Positions 11,800 through 23,005 of a stretch of 64,000 nucleotides of DNA are shown piece by piece. Origin of the DNA: Nereocystis luetkeana (taxonomy: Eukaryota; Sar; Phaeophyceae; Laminariales; Laminariaceae); contig JARUPZ010000002.1 in NCBI GenBank assembly GCA_031213475.1, positions 14,819,425 through 14,883,424 on the forward strand. Reading direction: 5' to 3'. Position numbers and translations under genes: made by a program. The notes below the pieces were generated by a model, which did not search any database, was not told where the DNA came from, and saw only the letters and a program-made list of their open reading frames with translations. Each line of letters opens with the position of its first letter. Positions within the stretch are counted from its first letter, which is position 1.

Positions 11800-13680
11800 G
11801 CAGCAAGGCTGGTACATACCATGCACGAAGCAGCATATCGATCAGGGCGTGACAACACAAGCCAAGCTGGCGAGAGCCAGCATGTCGTCGGGCGTTCTTA
11901 TACAGCTCGCTGTATTAGAGATGATACTTGTCAGTAACCATCATATTCGTTACTCGATTACACTTACGTCATCTGGTATACATTTACGCATTCTATGTAC
12001 AACAGACAGTTTTCCAGTCTGAGTTATAGTAGGATAGCAGCAGCTGTCTTTTTACGCATATACTGCTGTGCACCCGTACGCACAGAATAAAGTCCCAATG
12101 ACGAGTAGTGCCATGGATCTACTGTTGTGGTACGTACGTACATGATCTACGGTAGACAGAACATTTAGTACGTGCTGTCATTGGTACATAATGGACCGGA
12201 TATCTTCAGTATCCCTCCGAGACCGATAGCATAGTTTTACTGTAGTTCTGGTTAGAGGAACAACATAGGCTACACTGGGGTCATGGATATGTACCCCAAG
12301 ATATATTGTTCTTTACAGTAAATCTGGGGGTTCTCTTCGTTGTTTTTATTTTGAACGGAATACGAGGGTATTCCCTCATTTTGTTTTTGTTTGACCGAAG
12401 TGCAAGGGTCGTCCTTTGTTGCGAGCTGCGAGCGCACACGCGCACCGCCCTCCCCTTTGAGCTCACTCTACTTTTGCTCACCATCATCAGCTTCCAGCTG
12501 AGCAATCAATCAACAATATGGCTTGGGGTCACCACACCATCTTCTTCTTCTCTTCTATGTTGAAGCATCACGTACAAGTCACCTGACAGTGACTACGTGT
12601 TTGCCTCGAACATTTTGACTGTGTATTGCCGGCCATCGGCAATCGAGTCTAGGCGTACACACCAGCTACGAGCTGGTACACACGCCAATCGCCATACCTA
12701 GTAGGTTATGAGCCATGAGCCTTAATAGGTTATGAGCCTCGAAACGGACAAAGACAGCCAAATCTGCCCGGCCTAGCTATGTCATTTCGTACCGGTAAGA
12801 GTTCTTGGCATTTGCAAGCCGTCAGTTTGCATCTACAACCGTGGACTTCTCAGTCCGCTTCACTCGTACTTTGTATTCTTCCTTGTGAGCGGGGCGTCTT
12901 GTAGGACATACTAGAGTACAGTAAATACGAAATGCGCCTGGTGCCTGGAAAAGGCACTATCGGCGTATCGAAGGTATACTTTTGTCAAGATATGCACGAC
13001 GGTTGGTTGTTGCAACTTAACACAATGAGGCAGCAAGGGACGGGTCCTACGACTGTTCTGCAGGTTAATTTGTGGTTATGTTGGGTAAGCTCATGCGTGG
13101 CTGTCGTTAATACAGTTGTGGTTCTTGTGGCATCTGGATGATTCGTGAGAGAAGGGGCGACTGGTTCCTTTCTTAGAGGAACCGAAACGCCTCCATATGA
13201 AAAATAGGGGACACGGAGATACCATAACTCCAGCCCACCCTAGAAAGCCGTATATGTATGAGCAATAAGCATAGAACACCACCCAGGAGGGTACTAAACC
13301 CATCTGGAGATTTCGGAGAATAGATCGCAGTCTAGGAGCGGCGCTTCACGTCTCTTCTCCCACACCTTTATCACTTGCAAGGCGAAACCAGATTATAAGA
13401 ATATGTCAAAGGGGAAAGCAGACAACAAAAAACGCAAGCAGATCAGCGCAACGAAACCGTATCTGTACACAGCGCGGGACGAGCACCGAAAAGAAGCTGA
13501 AAGTACGCGGGAAATCTATTGTTCTTTAGTGCTGTTAAGGTATTTTACCCCTGAGCTGAGCTGTGGCAAACGACTAACCAATTTTCCACCGAGGGTAACA
13601 CTCTCTCCCTCTATCAGCTATGGAACGGCGGGATCGTTTTAAAGACCAAAGGAAACAATAAACTGCCACATCCCCAGCGA
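11800..13680. other. unannotated repeat-like DNA
   Basis: No protein-like frame recognised. A short Lys-rich frame at 13403-13500 (MSKGKADNKKRKQISATKPY) is the only one that looks somewhat coding, and it has no known domain. Confidence 0.4.
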
Positions 13681-13700
13681 GGGCGCGGGGGGGGGGGGGG

Positions 13701-13890
13701 ACTCATGTCATGCATGACCGTAGGCGTATGACTACTATAGGCCTTCGCATCCCTATATACAATGACGGGGCAGAGCACGTCGGTTTTTCTCCGACCAGGC
13801 AGACATTGCTTGCACCGAGCGTGAAGCGCCGTGAGGTGTTCGGCAAGTCGCATGAAAGGTGAGCTACATCCTACTAGAACCACTTGTGAG
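13701..13890 (+). repeat. repeat F, long copy
   Basis: Starts directly after a G14-type run (13687-13700). Continues through GACCAGGCAGACATTG to GTGAGCTACATCCTACTA. Confidence 0.65.
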
Positions 13891-14814
13891 AAGGGATTGT
13901 TTTGCTTCGGATATCAGCGCCGAATGACGGGCTTTGTTCTGTGGTGCGGCTATGTCTGGAGACAGAGTTGGGCGGGGGGGGAGGGGGCCGAAATGCTTTT
14001 TCCTTTTGAGACTTTAATTCAAATGCGGACGATGAGGATCGAATCGGTTCATGAAAAACATTTCAGGCAGATGATTTTCTGCCGACGACGTCCTGCCGAC
14101 GACGCCAAGTGTTGAGGTATTGCATCCAGGATACCCTGAACTGCGAGTACAGTACTGGTGAACGTGACTTGCACTGAGAAAGTATCGCCGAGCAAACACT
14201 TTTCTCACGGCTCATGGCGTTACTTTTGCCAGCTCTCTTGTGTTGCTCGTTTTGTGTTGTACGAGTGTGTATCTCAGTAGCGGCTTGATTTTCTGTTGCC
14301 CGTTTCGTGCACTTGCAGTACACTAGAATGTATGTAGTATGAGGTATGGTACCTGACCCATTTGGTGTGTGTGTCTTGTTTTCTGTGCCCGTTTTGTCGG
14401 GATGACACAAGTTCAAACTAGCCAACTATGGCTCCAGGTGATGGCCATTTCCCCACAATTATGGCACAAGACATGGCATCCTTTTTGAGGCCGGTCGTGC
14501 TTTGTCTGGTCGTTTCGCGCAAAAAGCGAATTGCCGAGGTATGTGCGTATGTATTCAAGACCACGACCATGGGGTGTTTAAGCACCTAAGCGGAGTATGT
14601 GAACATACATATACTGTGCTGAAATACTGAATCGTGTACGTTTAAACCCACCGTTTTTTTCCGGTGCGGTTCCTCATGCCGACTTGGCATCTTATCCGGG
14701 CCGTCAACGTACCCAACGCCCAATTATTAATAGAGGTGGCATCGGCACAAAGTACCAGGTATGGTACATTTCGCTTGTTTTTGTTTACTTGTTTGTAGAA
14801 TTAAAAAAACAATA

Positions 14815-14915
14815 GCTGTGAGATCGAGGAGTTCGCCGAAAGTCATCTTTGCTAGCGGTGTGTGATACTTCGATCGCGTGTACTACGCCTTTTGTTTGGC
14901 CTCATGCAGAATATA
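14815..14915 (+). repeat. interspersed repeat with TTCGTCGAAACTCATC core
   Basis: Related to 27525-27615 (+), and to 28017-28060 and 85-125 (reverse). Units contain GTGTGTGATACTTCGATC. The copy at the window start is the host of the 839-bp TIR element. Confidence 0.55.
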
Positions 14916-16341
14916 CATGCCAGACAAGCAAGCAGCCAACCTGATCGCCACCGGCTCTATAGTGCAACGGATCGCCTATATAGAAAAGGCGATGGATCCA
15001 GGACTGTCCCTGCCCGCATGCCTAAAAGCAGACGGCAACGCGATGTGGATGCTGGAGAAATTGCTTGATCCCCCGGGGACAGCGCAGCAGAAGAAACGTC
15101 GTCCTTCGAGAACGGGTGCCCAACAAATCAGTTGGTCGTGCAGCCCTACCAACAGGCGCGGGCAAGACTGACCACGGGGGCTGCAGGGTTTGGACTGGCG
15201 TCGGCTGAAGCCCGGGGGACGTCAGCATCCGTCGGAAGCTTGGCGGCGACGGTGCCGGAGGTGCTTGCTGACCTATCCGGCGCTATAGGGGACAAAGTAC
15301 GGAGGGAGCTTCCCGATTCAGACCTCGTCCGGCGCATATGGAACAGCATCAGGGACCTCCGCGATGTGCATGGGGTTCCAGAGGAAGCCATGGCGAATAT
15401 CGTGCCGGGAAGTGTTGCCGGCACACGATGCCGAATCTATCAGCTCCAGCAAAGCGCAGCATAGACTGGGGAAGCTGGTAAACCGAGTCCGTTATGAGAG
15501 ATACGTTGCTTCACTGGACCAGCTCCTCGTCGACGCGGCGTCCCAGCGAGGCACGGGTGACCCACAAGAAGAGAAAGAGTCGAGGGGTTTGGCCAAGGCC
15601 CGGAAACGGAGCCAATCGGGACCAGGGGCTACTGCATTCCTAACGGCGAAACCTATCGACTCGGCCCGAGTCATCCCACCGTCAGAGTTCGTGACGGCGG
15701 GACGGCGGTTTCTGGGGAGAAATGAGTCCCTCGCGGCAAGGTGCCCCTGCTGCGGTGCAGCGGAGGCTAATACGCGGCATGCACGAATACGTCATCGATC
15801 GGGCGCGCAAGCACACCAGCATCAGCCTCTGGTGGACGCACTCTCCCGCATCTTTAAGAGGATGCCCATCCGTCATCAAATGGAAAGCGGAGCCCCCTTC
15901 CACGCAAACAGGGATCTCCGCGTGGGCATCGTCATCGAGGCGGGAGGACTCCGAGATGCTACGGCATCAGAGTATCGCAATGAAGCGGTGCTCCTCGACG
16001 TCACGTATGCGAACCCACAAGCACTGATCCTCATGCGGGCAGGCAGCGATGACCGAGACGGATCAGCTGCCTCCACTTCTGAGGCGTGCAAGCGCAGTCA
16101 CTACGCTCGTCCGGGACAGGTGTCCTTCGACGAGCGCAGCTACAAACTCGCCACCCTCGCGGTGAAAAGCTTTGGGCGCCTCGGAAAGGAAGGCAGCGAT
16201 CTGATTGACCAGGTAGCGGAAAGCATTGTCGGAGGGACGGACGGATCATCCCTGGCGCGGAAAGACGTCTGCAAAGAACGCCTCTTCCAGATCATCTCGG
16301 TGACCACCCAGGTCGCGATTTCGCGCCGAGAGCATAACTAG
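14878..16341 (+). pseudogene. 5'-truncated retroelement ORF with zinc-knuckle and nuclease-like C-terminus
   Basis: Reading frames are collinear but shifted: 14878-~15130 (frame 1; LIATGSIVQRIAYIEKAMDP), ~15130-15420 (frame 3; VRRIWNSIRDLRDVHGVPEE), and ~15420-16341 (frame 1 again), so at least two frameshifts break it. The last part has a Cys/His cluster (RCPCCGAAEANTRHARIRH, ~15740-15795) followed by RDLRVGIVIEAGG and EAVLLDVTYANP. That spacing recalls the CCHC plus PD-(D/E)xK restriction-like endonuclease end of some non-LTR retrotransposons. No reverse-transcriptase palm motif is visible upstream, as expected for a 5'-truncated insertion. I associate this protein with repeats in brown algal and other stramenopile genomes, from memory only. 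The first ~60 bases overlap another repeat. Confidence 0.6.
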
Positions 16342-16879
16342 CTCTGGGGGACCGACAGGCCGTTAGGGGAAGGGAGGAAGAAGCCGGAGGAATGAGGCCA
16401 ATGACCTAGGGATGGAACGTTGATGAGGGATAGGATATACTATACTGGTAGCTAAAATGAAATGATGTGAGGAATGGAAACTGGGAAACGGTTGGGGGAG
16501 AAGCGTATGAGAGATACTGCTGATTTACGGAAGGATACTCGGTTTATATCGGAACGGCATCTACGCTATATTGTCGGAAGGCAAGTATACTAATGAAAAT
16601 ATTAATAATATACGTTGCATATATGAGGCTGGCAATATCTGAAGCTGCAGAATTCAGGGAGTACGTGTGAAATAATAAAATAATGTTCCGAGGTTGCACG
16701 TAGCTTGCCATGAGTGGTGAATTTTCTCGGTGTGTATTTCATACCTGGTATTACTATTTTATGCCTGGTAAGTTTAGCTTTGGATACCATCATCGCTACT
16801 ACCGAGCAACACTGAATAATAAGGATATACATCTATATTTTTAAAGAGAGGTAAATAAATGGGAAGTGCGAGGACCAGA

Positions 16880-17110
16880 TTCCACTTACGAGGCAGGTGG
16901 AGATGTTACGGTACTGCTTCGAATAATGCCGAAATGCGGGGAATTACCTGGGATCAGGTACTAGGATCGTACTTGTAGTACTTGGGAGGCGTATCTTAGA
17001 TGGAAAATTACGAAAGGTTTTCCGGCAAGGCGCGAACCTTGCTCCCAGTCCCTCATCGTGCCCGAAAGGAATGGACTGTTTTTCTTCTATCTCTACGCAA
17101 TCAACAGACG
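16880..17110 (+). repeat. interspersed repeat, copy 1 (pair with 18680-18905)
   Basis: Direct repeat of 18680-18905, sharing GGCGTATCTTAGATGGAAAA, a lost-frame protein-like stretch and the spacing of several blocks, at roughly 70-75% identity by eye. The pair flanks the pol-like pseudogene, so both may be internal parts of related retroelement copies. Neither looks like an LTR. Confidence 0.55.
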
Positions 17111-17148
17111 TGAGTGCCAACGAGTACCTGCTCTATAGGCAAACCTAC

Positions 17149-17257
17149 TATTACGGGGGATCATAGTTAATAGGACCAAATATTGTTAGTAAAAATGGTC
17201 AAATATATAGGTTTTCATGTATACCATAGGTCCTACTAACTATGGCCCCCTGTAATA
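17149..17257. mobile_element. MITE family 1
   Basis: ~105 bp near-palindrome with ends TTACGGGGGATCATAGT / complement and flanking TA on both sides. No coding capacity. Confidence 0.85.
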
Positions 17258-17465
17258 GCAAGGGAAACAAAATGTCCCGACTTTGAACAGAACAAGTGGC
17301 GTCGACGGCAGGACGAAATGGTTGCCAGCGGCGTAGACGCAATACGTGTTCAACAACTTCTCAAAGAAATCCCTCCTGTACCACGTCTCCCAAGACAACG
17401 TTTCCACTCCTCTTCAACGACTCGAAGTGGAAAATATTACCGGGCACTAATCGGTTAGAGGTTGA

Positions 17466-18016
17466 GGTGGCGTCATCGCGGTGATGTACAAGACGCACTG
17501 CGTAGGACTATTCCGACCATCCCGGGAACGGGAAATGGACCTTCAGCTTTCTCGCCACGACTATTTGCGCTACTGGACCGGCACCCCGAACCAGCACCGC
17601 CAAACCAACCGCCTGTACCGCTGGATGAGAATTGGCGCGGCACAAAGGGAGCTTTCTCGGGGTAACGGCAAACGGTTTCTGGCACCCGGCTATGACTGCG
17701 TATTGCACGCCGATTTGCTTCGCCGATACTCCAACACCGTGCTTCCCAACGGGGCCCACTTTTGGTACAAGGGCGACGACGGTCTGTGGTGACTCGGGAA
17801 AATCAGCGTTACTACACCAACGGATGGGGTACATTAGGTTCGATTCTTGGACGACCCGGGGCCGATCAAGCTTCCTCTTTCTCCGGCGCGCTACACGGTT
17901 TCGAGGAGAGCTGTAAAAGGCTCTTGATGTCTGTAAATATACGTTTGGTTAGCGCGTTTGCACGGGGGGTCCAGCGTAACGTCGATGAATCTCGAGGCGC
18001 AGCCGTGGATAGCTGA
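17466..18016 (+). pseudogene. degenerate LTR-retrotransposon pol C-terminus
   Basis: One frame starts near 17481 (YKTHCVGLF, LSRHDYLRYWTGTPNQHRQT) and continues past three in-frame stops through FWYKGDDGLW, LGKIS, VRFLDDPGPIKLPLS and RYTVSRRAV. Two of the stops (after GLW at 17790, and after KGS) sit where Trp would be expected, so TGG-to-TGA decay is likely. The segment around VRFLDDPGP resembles the small beta-barrel often found at the pol C-terminus of plant and algal LTR elements. No LTR pair was found. A MITE (17149-17257) lies just upstream. The family assignment is from memory and moderate. Confidence 0.5.
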
Positions 18017-18679
18017 TTTTTGCTTCTCGGCTGCACTCGGTTTTGTTTTTCTTGCCGTTTCTCTGGATTTTGGAGGTTGTCTCCTACTTTTTGACGTTTT
18101 CCGAGTTCTGGGGTCGGGTTTTTCTGCTTGGTGTGTTCCTGATTTGTTTTTTTTGGGCCGGGGTCGGGATGAATTTTGGGTATTTTGTCCTGCCGACCCC
18201 CCCGCTCAGTGCCGGGGCTGGTCTAAAGAATCGGGCCACTCCATTGTGGCTCAGGACACGTGGTCGGGGTTCAGGTGGTTCTTGGCGTATCCCGTGTTAC
18301 TTTTCTTTTCGTCTTGCCGACCCCCCCCCGGCTCGGGAGCTGGGGACGATTTGGATAAAAATTACAACGCACACTGGGGCACAGGACCACCTCGCTTTTT
18401 GTGTTAACTTTTCGCTTTTCCGTAGACACTTTCTCGCCCTACTGGGATGGCGACGGCTTTCGCTGACGATTTATTCCTGTCCTTTACGGCTAGGCCTCCC
18501 GTTCTTCCTTTCCTTTTAGACGTACCTTGCCGGCTTCGTAACCTTGCCGTTCAGAGAAGTGGGAGTGGGTTTTGGCGACCCGCATCGCCTCATGTTCTAG
18601 CTCGTGGAATCGGGGTTGAATCGGGGTTTCCATGAATTTCACATAACTTTGCACATACGGCTGATCAGAGGGGGCTAGT

Positions 18680-18905
18680 GTTATGGTACTGCTTTGAATG
18701 AGGCTGAAAGAACTGTGCTTGCCTGGGTTCAGGTATTGGGATCGTTTTCGTAGTACTTGCTTGGGAGGCGTATCTTAGATGGAAAACGAGGCTTTTTTCC
18801 AGCGAGGCACAAACCTTGCTCTCAGCCTCCATCCTGCACGAAAGGCATAAAGCTGCTTTTCTCCTATCTCTTAGGCAAACACCACAGGTGAGCCCCAACG
18901 ATAGG
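18680..18905 (+). repeat. interspersed repeat, copy 2 (pair with 16880-17110)
   Basis: One frame here is open for ~70 codons (WEAYLRWKTRLFSSEAQTLL, then ILHERHKAAFLLSLRQTPQ). It looks like a gag-type coiled segment, while copy 1 carries stops at the matching positions. Probably a retroelement fragment. Confidence 0.5.
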
Positions 18906-18948
18906 CAAACCTAACAAGGTATACAAAGTGTCCCGACCTTGAACTTGA

Positions 18949-19039
18949 ACCTTTTAGAACCGCAGTCCCGTTTTGGGGATAAACCAGACTAAGTATGAGT
19001 AGTGTGTCCCCAAAACGGTACTGCAGTCCTAGAAGATTC
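18949..19039. mobile_element. MITE family 2
   Basis: ~90-bp hairpin: CAGTCCCGTTTTGGGGA ... TCCCCAAAACGG and CTGCAGTCCT, with CTTTTAG-type outer ends. Confidence 0.8.
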
Positions 19040-19942
19040 AACACGTGTGTGTGATATCATGATATAGCGCGTACTGCGGATTTTACTTGCGAGGCAGGTG
19101 GACGAGATGTATTGGATTAGGTTGAGACTTTTGCATTATTTATTGATGTGCATCGATCATTTTCGCCAAAAGGAAATCCACGATTTGTTTTGCCACATAA
19201 TTATGGTGCATTTCGCTTGGTGTTCGTTATAAGGATCACGCTGGGCTGGGTGATCGATCGATATTTTACCCCTATAGCTCAGTACGAAGGCTGACGAAGG
19301 TAACATTTTCATATTTGGCGCCGTCGGCAGGACTCGGCTTCGAAACTCACTTACGCTTGCGCGTGCGGGACTAAAGATATATCTCCCTGGTTCCCCAGGT
19401 ATTGAAACGAAGCGGGTAGGTCAGCGTACGGCCGTGTACGGTACCAACGCCCAAAAAATCCCGCTGCTCAGAGGGAGGGAGAGTGTGATAAGGATACCCT
19501 TGGCTGGGTAATCGATCGATCTTTCACCCCTCTATAGATCAGTAGGTAATACCATCACATGTGCCACCCCTTTGGCCAAGATCCAAATGGCACGTGCCAC
19601 CTCCAGCTTATGGCTTTGCGCGTGACTCGATAGCCGATCATATCAACCGCTACGCCCACCAAATGGGCTAGGGCCTAGTGTCCGTATGTAGTACTCGTTG
19701 TTCGTGTGTACTTGTGTACACAGCCAACAACAGCCAGCAGCCGAGAAATGGCAAAAGCCAATGGGAATGACTATCATTGGCAAAAGCCGAGAAAAATCCG
19801 AAAACGGTTTTTCACGGGTTTCCAATAAATACGGAGGCATTTTGAAAGCACGCGAGGAACAAGGAACACCGAGCACAGCGTTCTCACTCTTGCCTTTCGC
19901 CAAGGAACAAAGCGCGGTGAGGTCCCTCGATCTTCGTGCACG

Positions 19943-20110
19943 ATGAGGCGTGCGGCGGGGACCGGTCCGCCGAACAACTCGCCGGGTGCTGCCGGCTATG
20001 GCGCGCCGAACCGCGGCGTCGGTAGTATGGAAGGAGGAGGCAGCTCTCCGATGGACCCCGAAATGGGCAGCTCGTACAGCGGTGCCGGCACAGCAGGGTC
20101 TTTGAAGAGG
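19943..20110 (+). CDS. candidate first coding exon (possibly of the H+-PPase)
   Basis: An ATG-initiated 56-codon stretch, rich in Gly, Pro, Ser and Ala, starts MRRAAGTGPPNNSPG and ends AGSLKR directly before GTGGGT, a usable splice donor, in phase 0. GC-rich third positions match the exons of the neighbouring real genes, unlike the surrounding repeats. It looks like a disordered cytosolic N-terminus. The first recognised H+-PPase exon (32457) also starts in phase 0 and lacks a start codon, and no other protein-like sequence on this strand lies between them, so this may be its first exon across a ~12.3 kb intron. It could equally be the first exon of an unrelated gene, or a chance ORF (stop at 20152 if unspliced). 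Confidence 0.4.
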
Positions 20111-20842
20111 GTGGGTTTGGAAGGGCTCGTTACACGAAGCACAGCAGAGTAGTTAGGGTGGTTAGTTGAGATGCATGTGCGAGGCTTGTCGGGATCGGCC
20201 TGGTGTCCTCTATGCCTTGCCATGTTCTTTCTGCTATGTATCTGTGTGAGTTTTGGCCGCTGTGTGCGGAGCAATAATGTGGCGTGAAGTGTGAGCTGTA
20301 GGTTCCGAGCATCATTTGGTCGGAAAGGTACTTGCCTCCCCACAGTTATACAGAGTACCGGTTATACCGCCGGCACGTTGTGGGATGGTTCGACGGACTT
20401 GCTCGCTTGTGTGCTTTGCGCAGGCGACTGCATATCTGCACACGCGTATATACATACCAGGTAGCATTATATGTAGCATTGCCTGTGAGCTGACAGCTGG
20501 CGGAACCGTGTAGAGCTAAACTCATGTCGGAACTACAGCAGTAGTATTAATAGTACGTGGCAGCATACAGAAGTAGTGGCCTTGGCATGCAAGCGTAAGC
20601 ACTCGTGGAACTTGAAAATCTCCAGGAAAAGCAAGAAAACAAGGCGGTTGCAGATGACATGACCACGACTACAAGTATTTGTCGCTCCTTAATCGGTCGT
20701 GCCAGCGTGGTACTGCTGCTGCTGCTGCTGCTGCACACGTCTGTCCGTGTGTTCTCCGGGAGGATTTTACCATACGTACAGCGACGAAATCGACGACAAG
20801 TGCGATATTGTTACACAGGTACCAAGTACTTTTCAGGCAAGG

Positions 20843-21049
20843 CTGTTCACGGGTCATGACCCGGCCCGCGGCCCGGGTCAGGAGGTCTTCAAAATCTCTC
20901 GGGTCGGATCGGGTCGGGTCGGGTCGGGTCGAGTCAGGAGGTATTCGAAATCTCACGGGTCGGGTCGAGTCGAGTCGGGTCGGGTCGGGTTGGGTGACCC
21001 CATCCGACCCGACCTGCGAGTTTTGAACCGACTCGTGGACAACCCTTGT
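20843..21049. mobile_element. palindromic (GGTCG)n element, hAT-like ends
   Basis: Left end CAAGGCTGTTCAC and right end GTGGACAACCCTTG are inverted. The interior is a GGGTC/GGTCG pentamer run followed by the complementary CCGACCC. A TTTTCA word lies near both ends, which may be part of a target duplication. Confidence 0.5.
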
Positions 21050-21107
21050 ATTTTCAAGCGTCCGGAGGAAGAGCGTGTTGATGCAATACGGAGGAGTGTG
21101 GGTGTGT

Positions 21108-21250
21108 GCTTCACATCAAACCGCTCTTTCTACCCTTCGACATCCAGCACAATCAGTGTCTCCGTGCCGATTCTCCGATCCTACTACAGCAGTAAGAGAT
21201 ACAAGTTCTCACAAAACTACGCCACAGAGATAGTAAGAGCACGTACTTAT
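21108..21250 (+). repeat. dispersed duplicate, copy 1 (with 60850-60995)
   Basis: Shares AAACCGCTCTTTCTACCC, GACATCCAGCACAA, GAGATACAAGTTCT and CTACGCCACAGAGATA with 60850-60995, about 80% identical. A TACAGCAGTA palindrome interrupts only this copy. Confidence 0.65.
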
Positions 21251-21451
21251 CTCCATTCTGCACGCGGGTGGTGTTACAGACTGCTGTTGTGCCATACCTG
21301 GTAGGTATTTATTTACGTGGTATACAGGCAGTATATACTATTAATATTACTGACTATAGTACAGGGCACCTGTTAATAATAAGAAAACGAGCAAGCAACG
21401 GGGGCACACACAACTCAAAGCGGTGGCTTTGGAAACATCTCGACGAACCTT

Positions 21452-21545
21452 GACCCTTTTAGCACCGCAGTCCCATGCGTGGGGACAAGGCACATAAATA
21501 ATGAGTAGTTTGTCCCCGAAACGGGACTGGGGTCCTATAAGGGTC
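21452..21545. mobile_element. MITE family 2
   Basis: Both arms present. Left arm damaged (CAGTCCCATGCGTGGGGAC). Confidence 0.75.
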
Positions 21546-21659
21546 AACCTTTCCATCCGTACGTACGAGTAGACGCATCGCTCGTCGCTTGCACCTTCCC
21601 CGCTGTCGAGAAAATCGAAAAAATCGGCTTTGAAATTCGTCCGGGGGGCAAAGATGTAA

Positions 21660-21815
21660 TGAGGAGACATGTCAAGCGAGACAAATCGTGCGCTGCCAAG
21701 GGTGCAGGACCGGTTGTTCCGAACCAAAACCTAGAAGTTTGGTGTCGGTTAAGGCATGTCAAGGCAAAGTTGCTGTCTGTCAAAAGGGGCGAGCGTGCTG
21801 TCTTCTGACATCTTT
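21660..21815 (+). repeat. interspersed repeat with TTGACATG words, copy 2
   Basis: Inverted counterpart of 3291-3445, about 75% identical by eye. Confidence 0.5.
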
Positions 21816-21952
21816 GTCTAGGGGTGTGTGTATTGTGCGTGTTATGCAAGTGTCATGCGGTACTTTTTGGCTACCAGGTATAGGTACCATATTATGGTTT
21901 GTTGTTCGTAGCACCAACTACTTGTAGCCGGCTACGTACGACAGTATTTGGA

Positions 21953-22001
21953 TTTGCTTGGTTATTGGAAGGTTTCTTTTCCACGGGGTGTGCTTTTCCG
22001 A

Positions 22002-22090
<89 letters not shown>

Positions 22091-23005
22091 GAGAGAGAGC
22101 TGAGAGGTCTACGTACTGCAACTCATGGCGCATCAAAATCCATCACCATGGACTAGTGCCGGCAGTGCCGATGGCAGTGCCGGAGGTCGTTGGCGTGTTT
22201 ACGTTCATAATATATTTTGTACGAGTATCTAATATAGGAAGAAACAAAATAGCGCCAGCCGACGAGGCAGCTAAAGTCAGTTAGTTGACTGGCCTTCACG
22301 TCAGCCAACTACTGAAATATCGCCAGCCAGCTACCGCCAGCCAGCTACTGCTGTACCGGGTAATAACTAGCCGGGACGTCCAGCCCAATTCACGGCCCTC
22401 GTATCGCATTAAAAGTACTCGTCATTTATTTTCGACCAATTTATTTTTCCTCACTAGTCCTGCAGGCGTTATTGAAACCGTCATTTCCACCGCATCTCGA
22501 CATGCTGCACACCCGGTGTCCGGTACTGACTTTTCATCCTGCAAGAGGATAGCAAAGCTCTGATGTGGTGACTATCTGCGAGACAGATATACCTAGATCG
22601 CAAATAGAGGAGATTAGCCGTAATATTGGGTTATTTTAATATTTATAAGTTTAGAATTGGATAACCTACTATTGTTGGCCTACAGTCAGCCCTTCTACGA
22701 AGCCAAGACGAAGTGCTAGTGGGCTGTGCGAATTGACTGGACTTCCCGTCTAGTTATCTATCCAGCTAGCTAGCTGAATTCAGTTGACTTTTCGGCTGGC
22801 GCTATTGGTTCTTTTTACAAACAAAAACACGCGATTTAAAGTAAAAACCCCAGCGGCCTTCGGCGCATGCATCGACACGGACACCGTCGACGACGATGGA
22901 TTTCGACTCGCCATGAGTTGCAGTAGACCTCTCAGCTCTCTCTCTGAGCGAGTGGTTTCACGGGGAAATGCGCACCCCGTAGCAAATAAGCATTCCTTAA
23001 ACAAG
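21953..23005. mobile_element. ~1 kb inverted-repeat element with a GA run in one arm
   Basis: Outer arms 21953-22150 and 22870-23005 share GCTGAGAGGTCTAC, GCAACTCATGGCG and AAATCCATC. Inner arms 22249-22290 and 22765-22803 share TAGCGCCAGCCGA. No transposase frame. The left arm holds the long GA run. Confidence 0.5.
21999..22089. repeat. (GA)n microsatellite, ~45 repeats
   Basis: Nearly pure GA with one ACAG interruption near its start. Confidence 0.95.

Noticed and set aside
16880..18905. LTR pair flanking the pol-like pseudogene
   Set aside because: The flanking direct repeats are ~75% identical, show protein-like frames and lack TG...CA ends, so they are more likely internal fragments.
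20690..20740. Coding CTG repeat (poly-Leu) in a frame at 20699
   Set aside because: Short (CTG)7 run without surrounding conservation or splice-compatible context.
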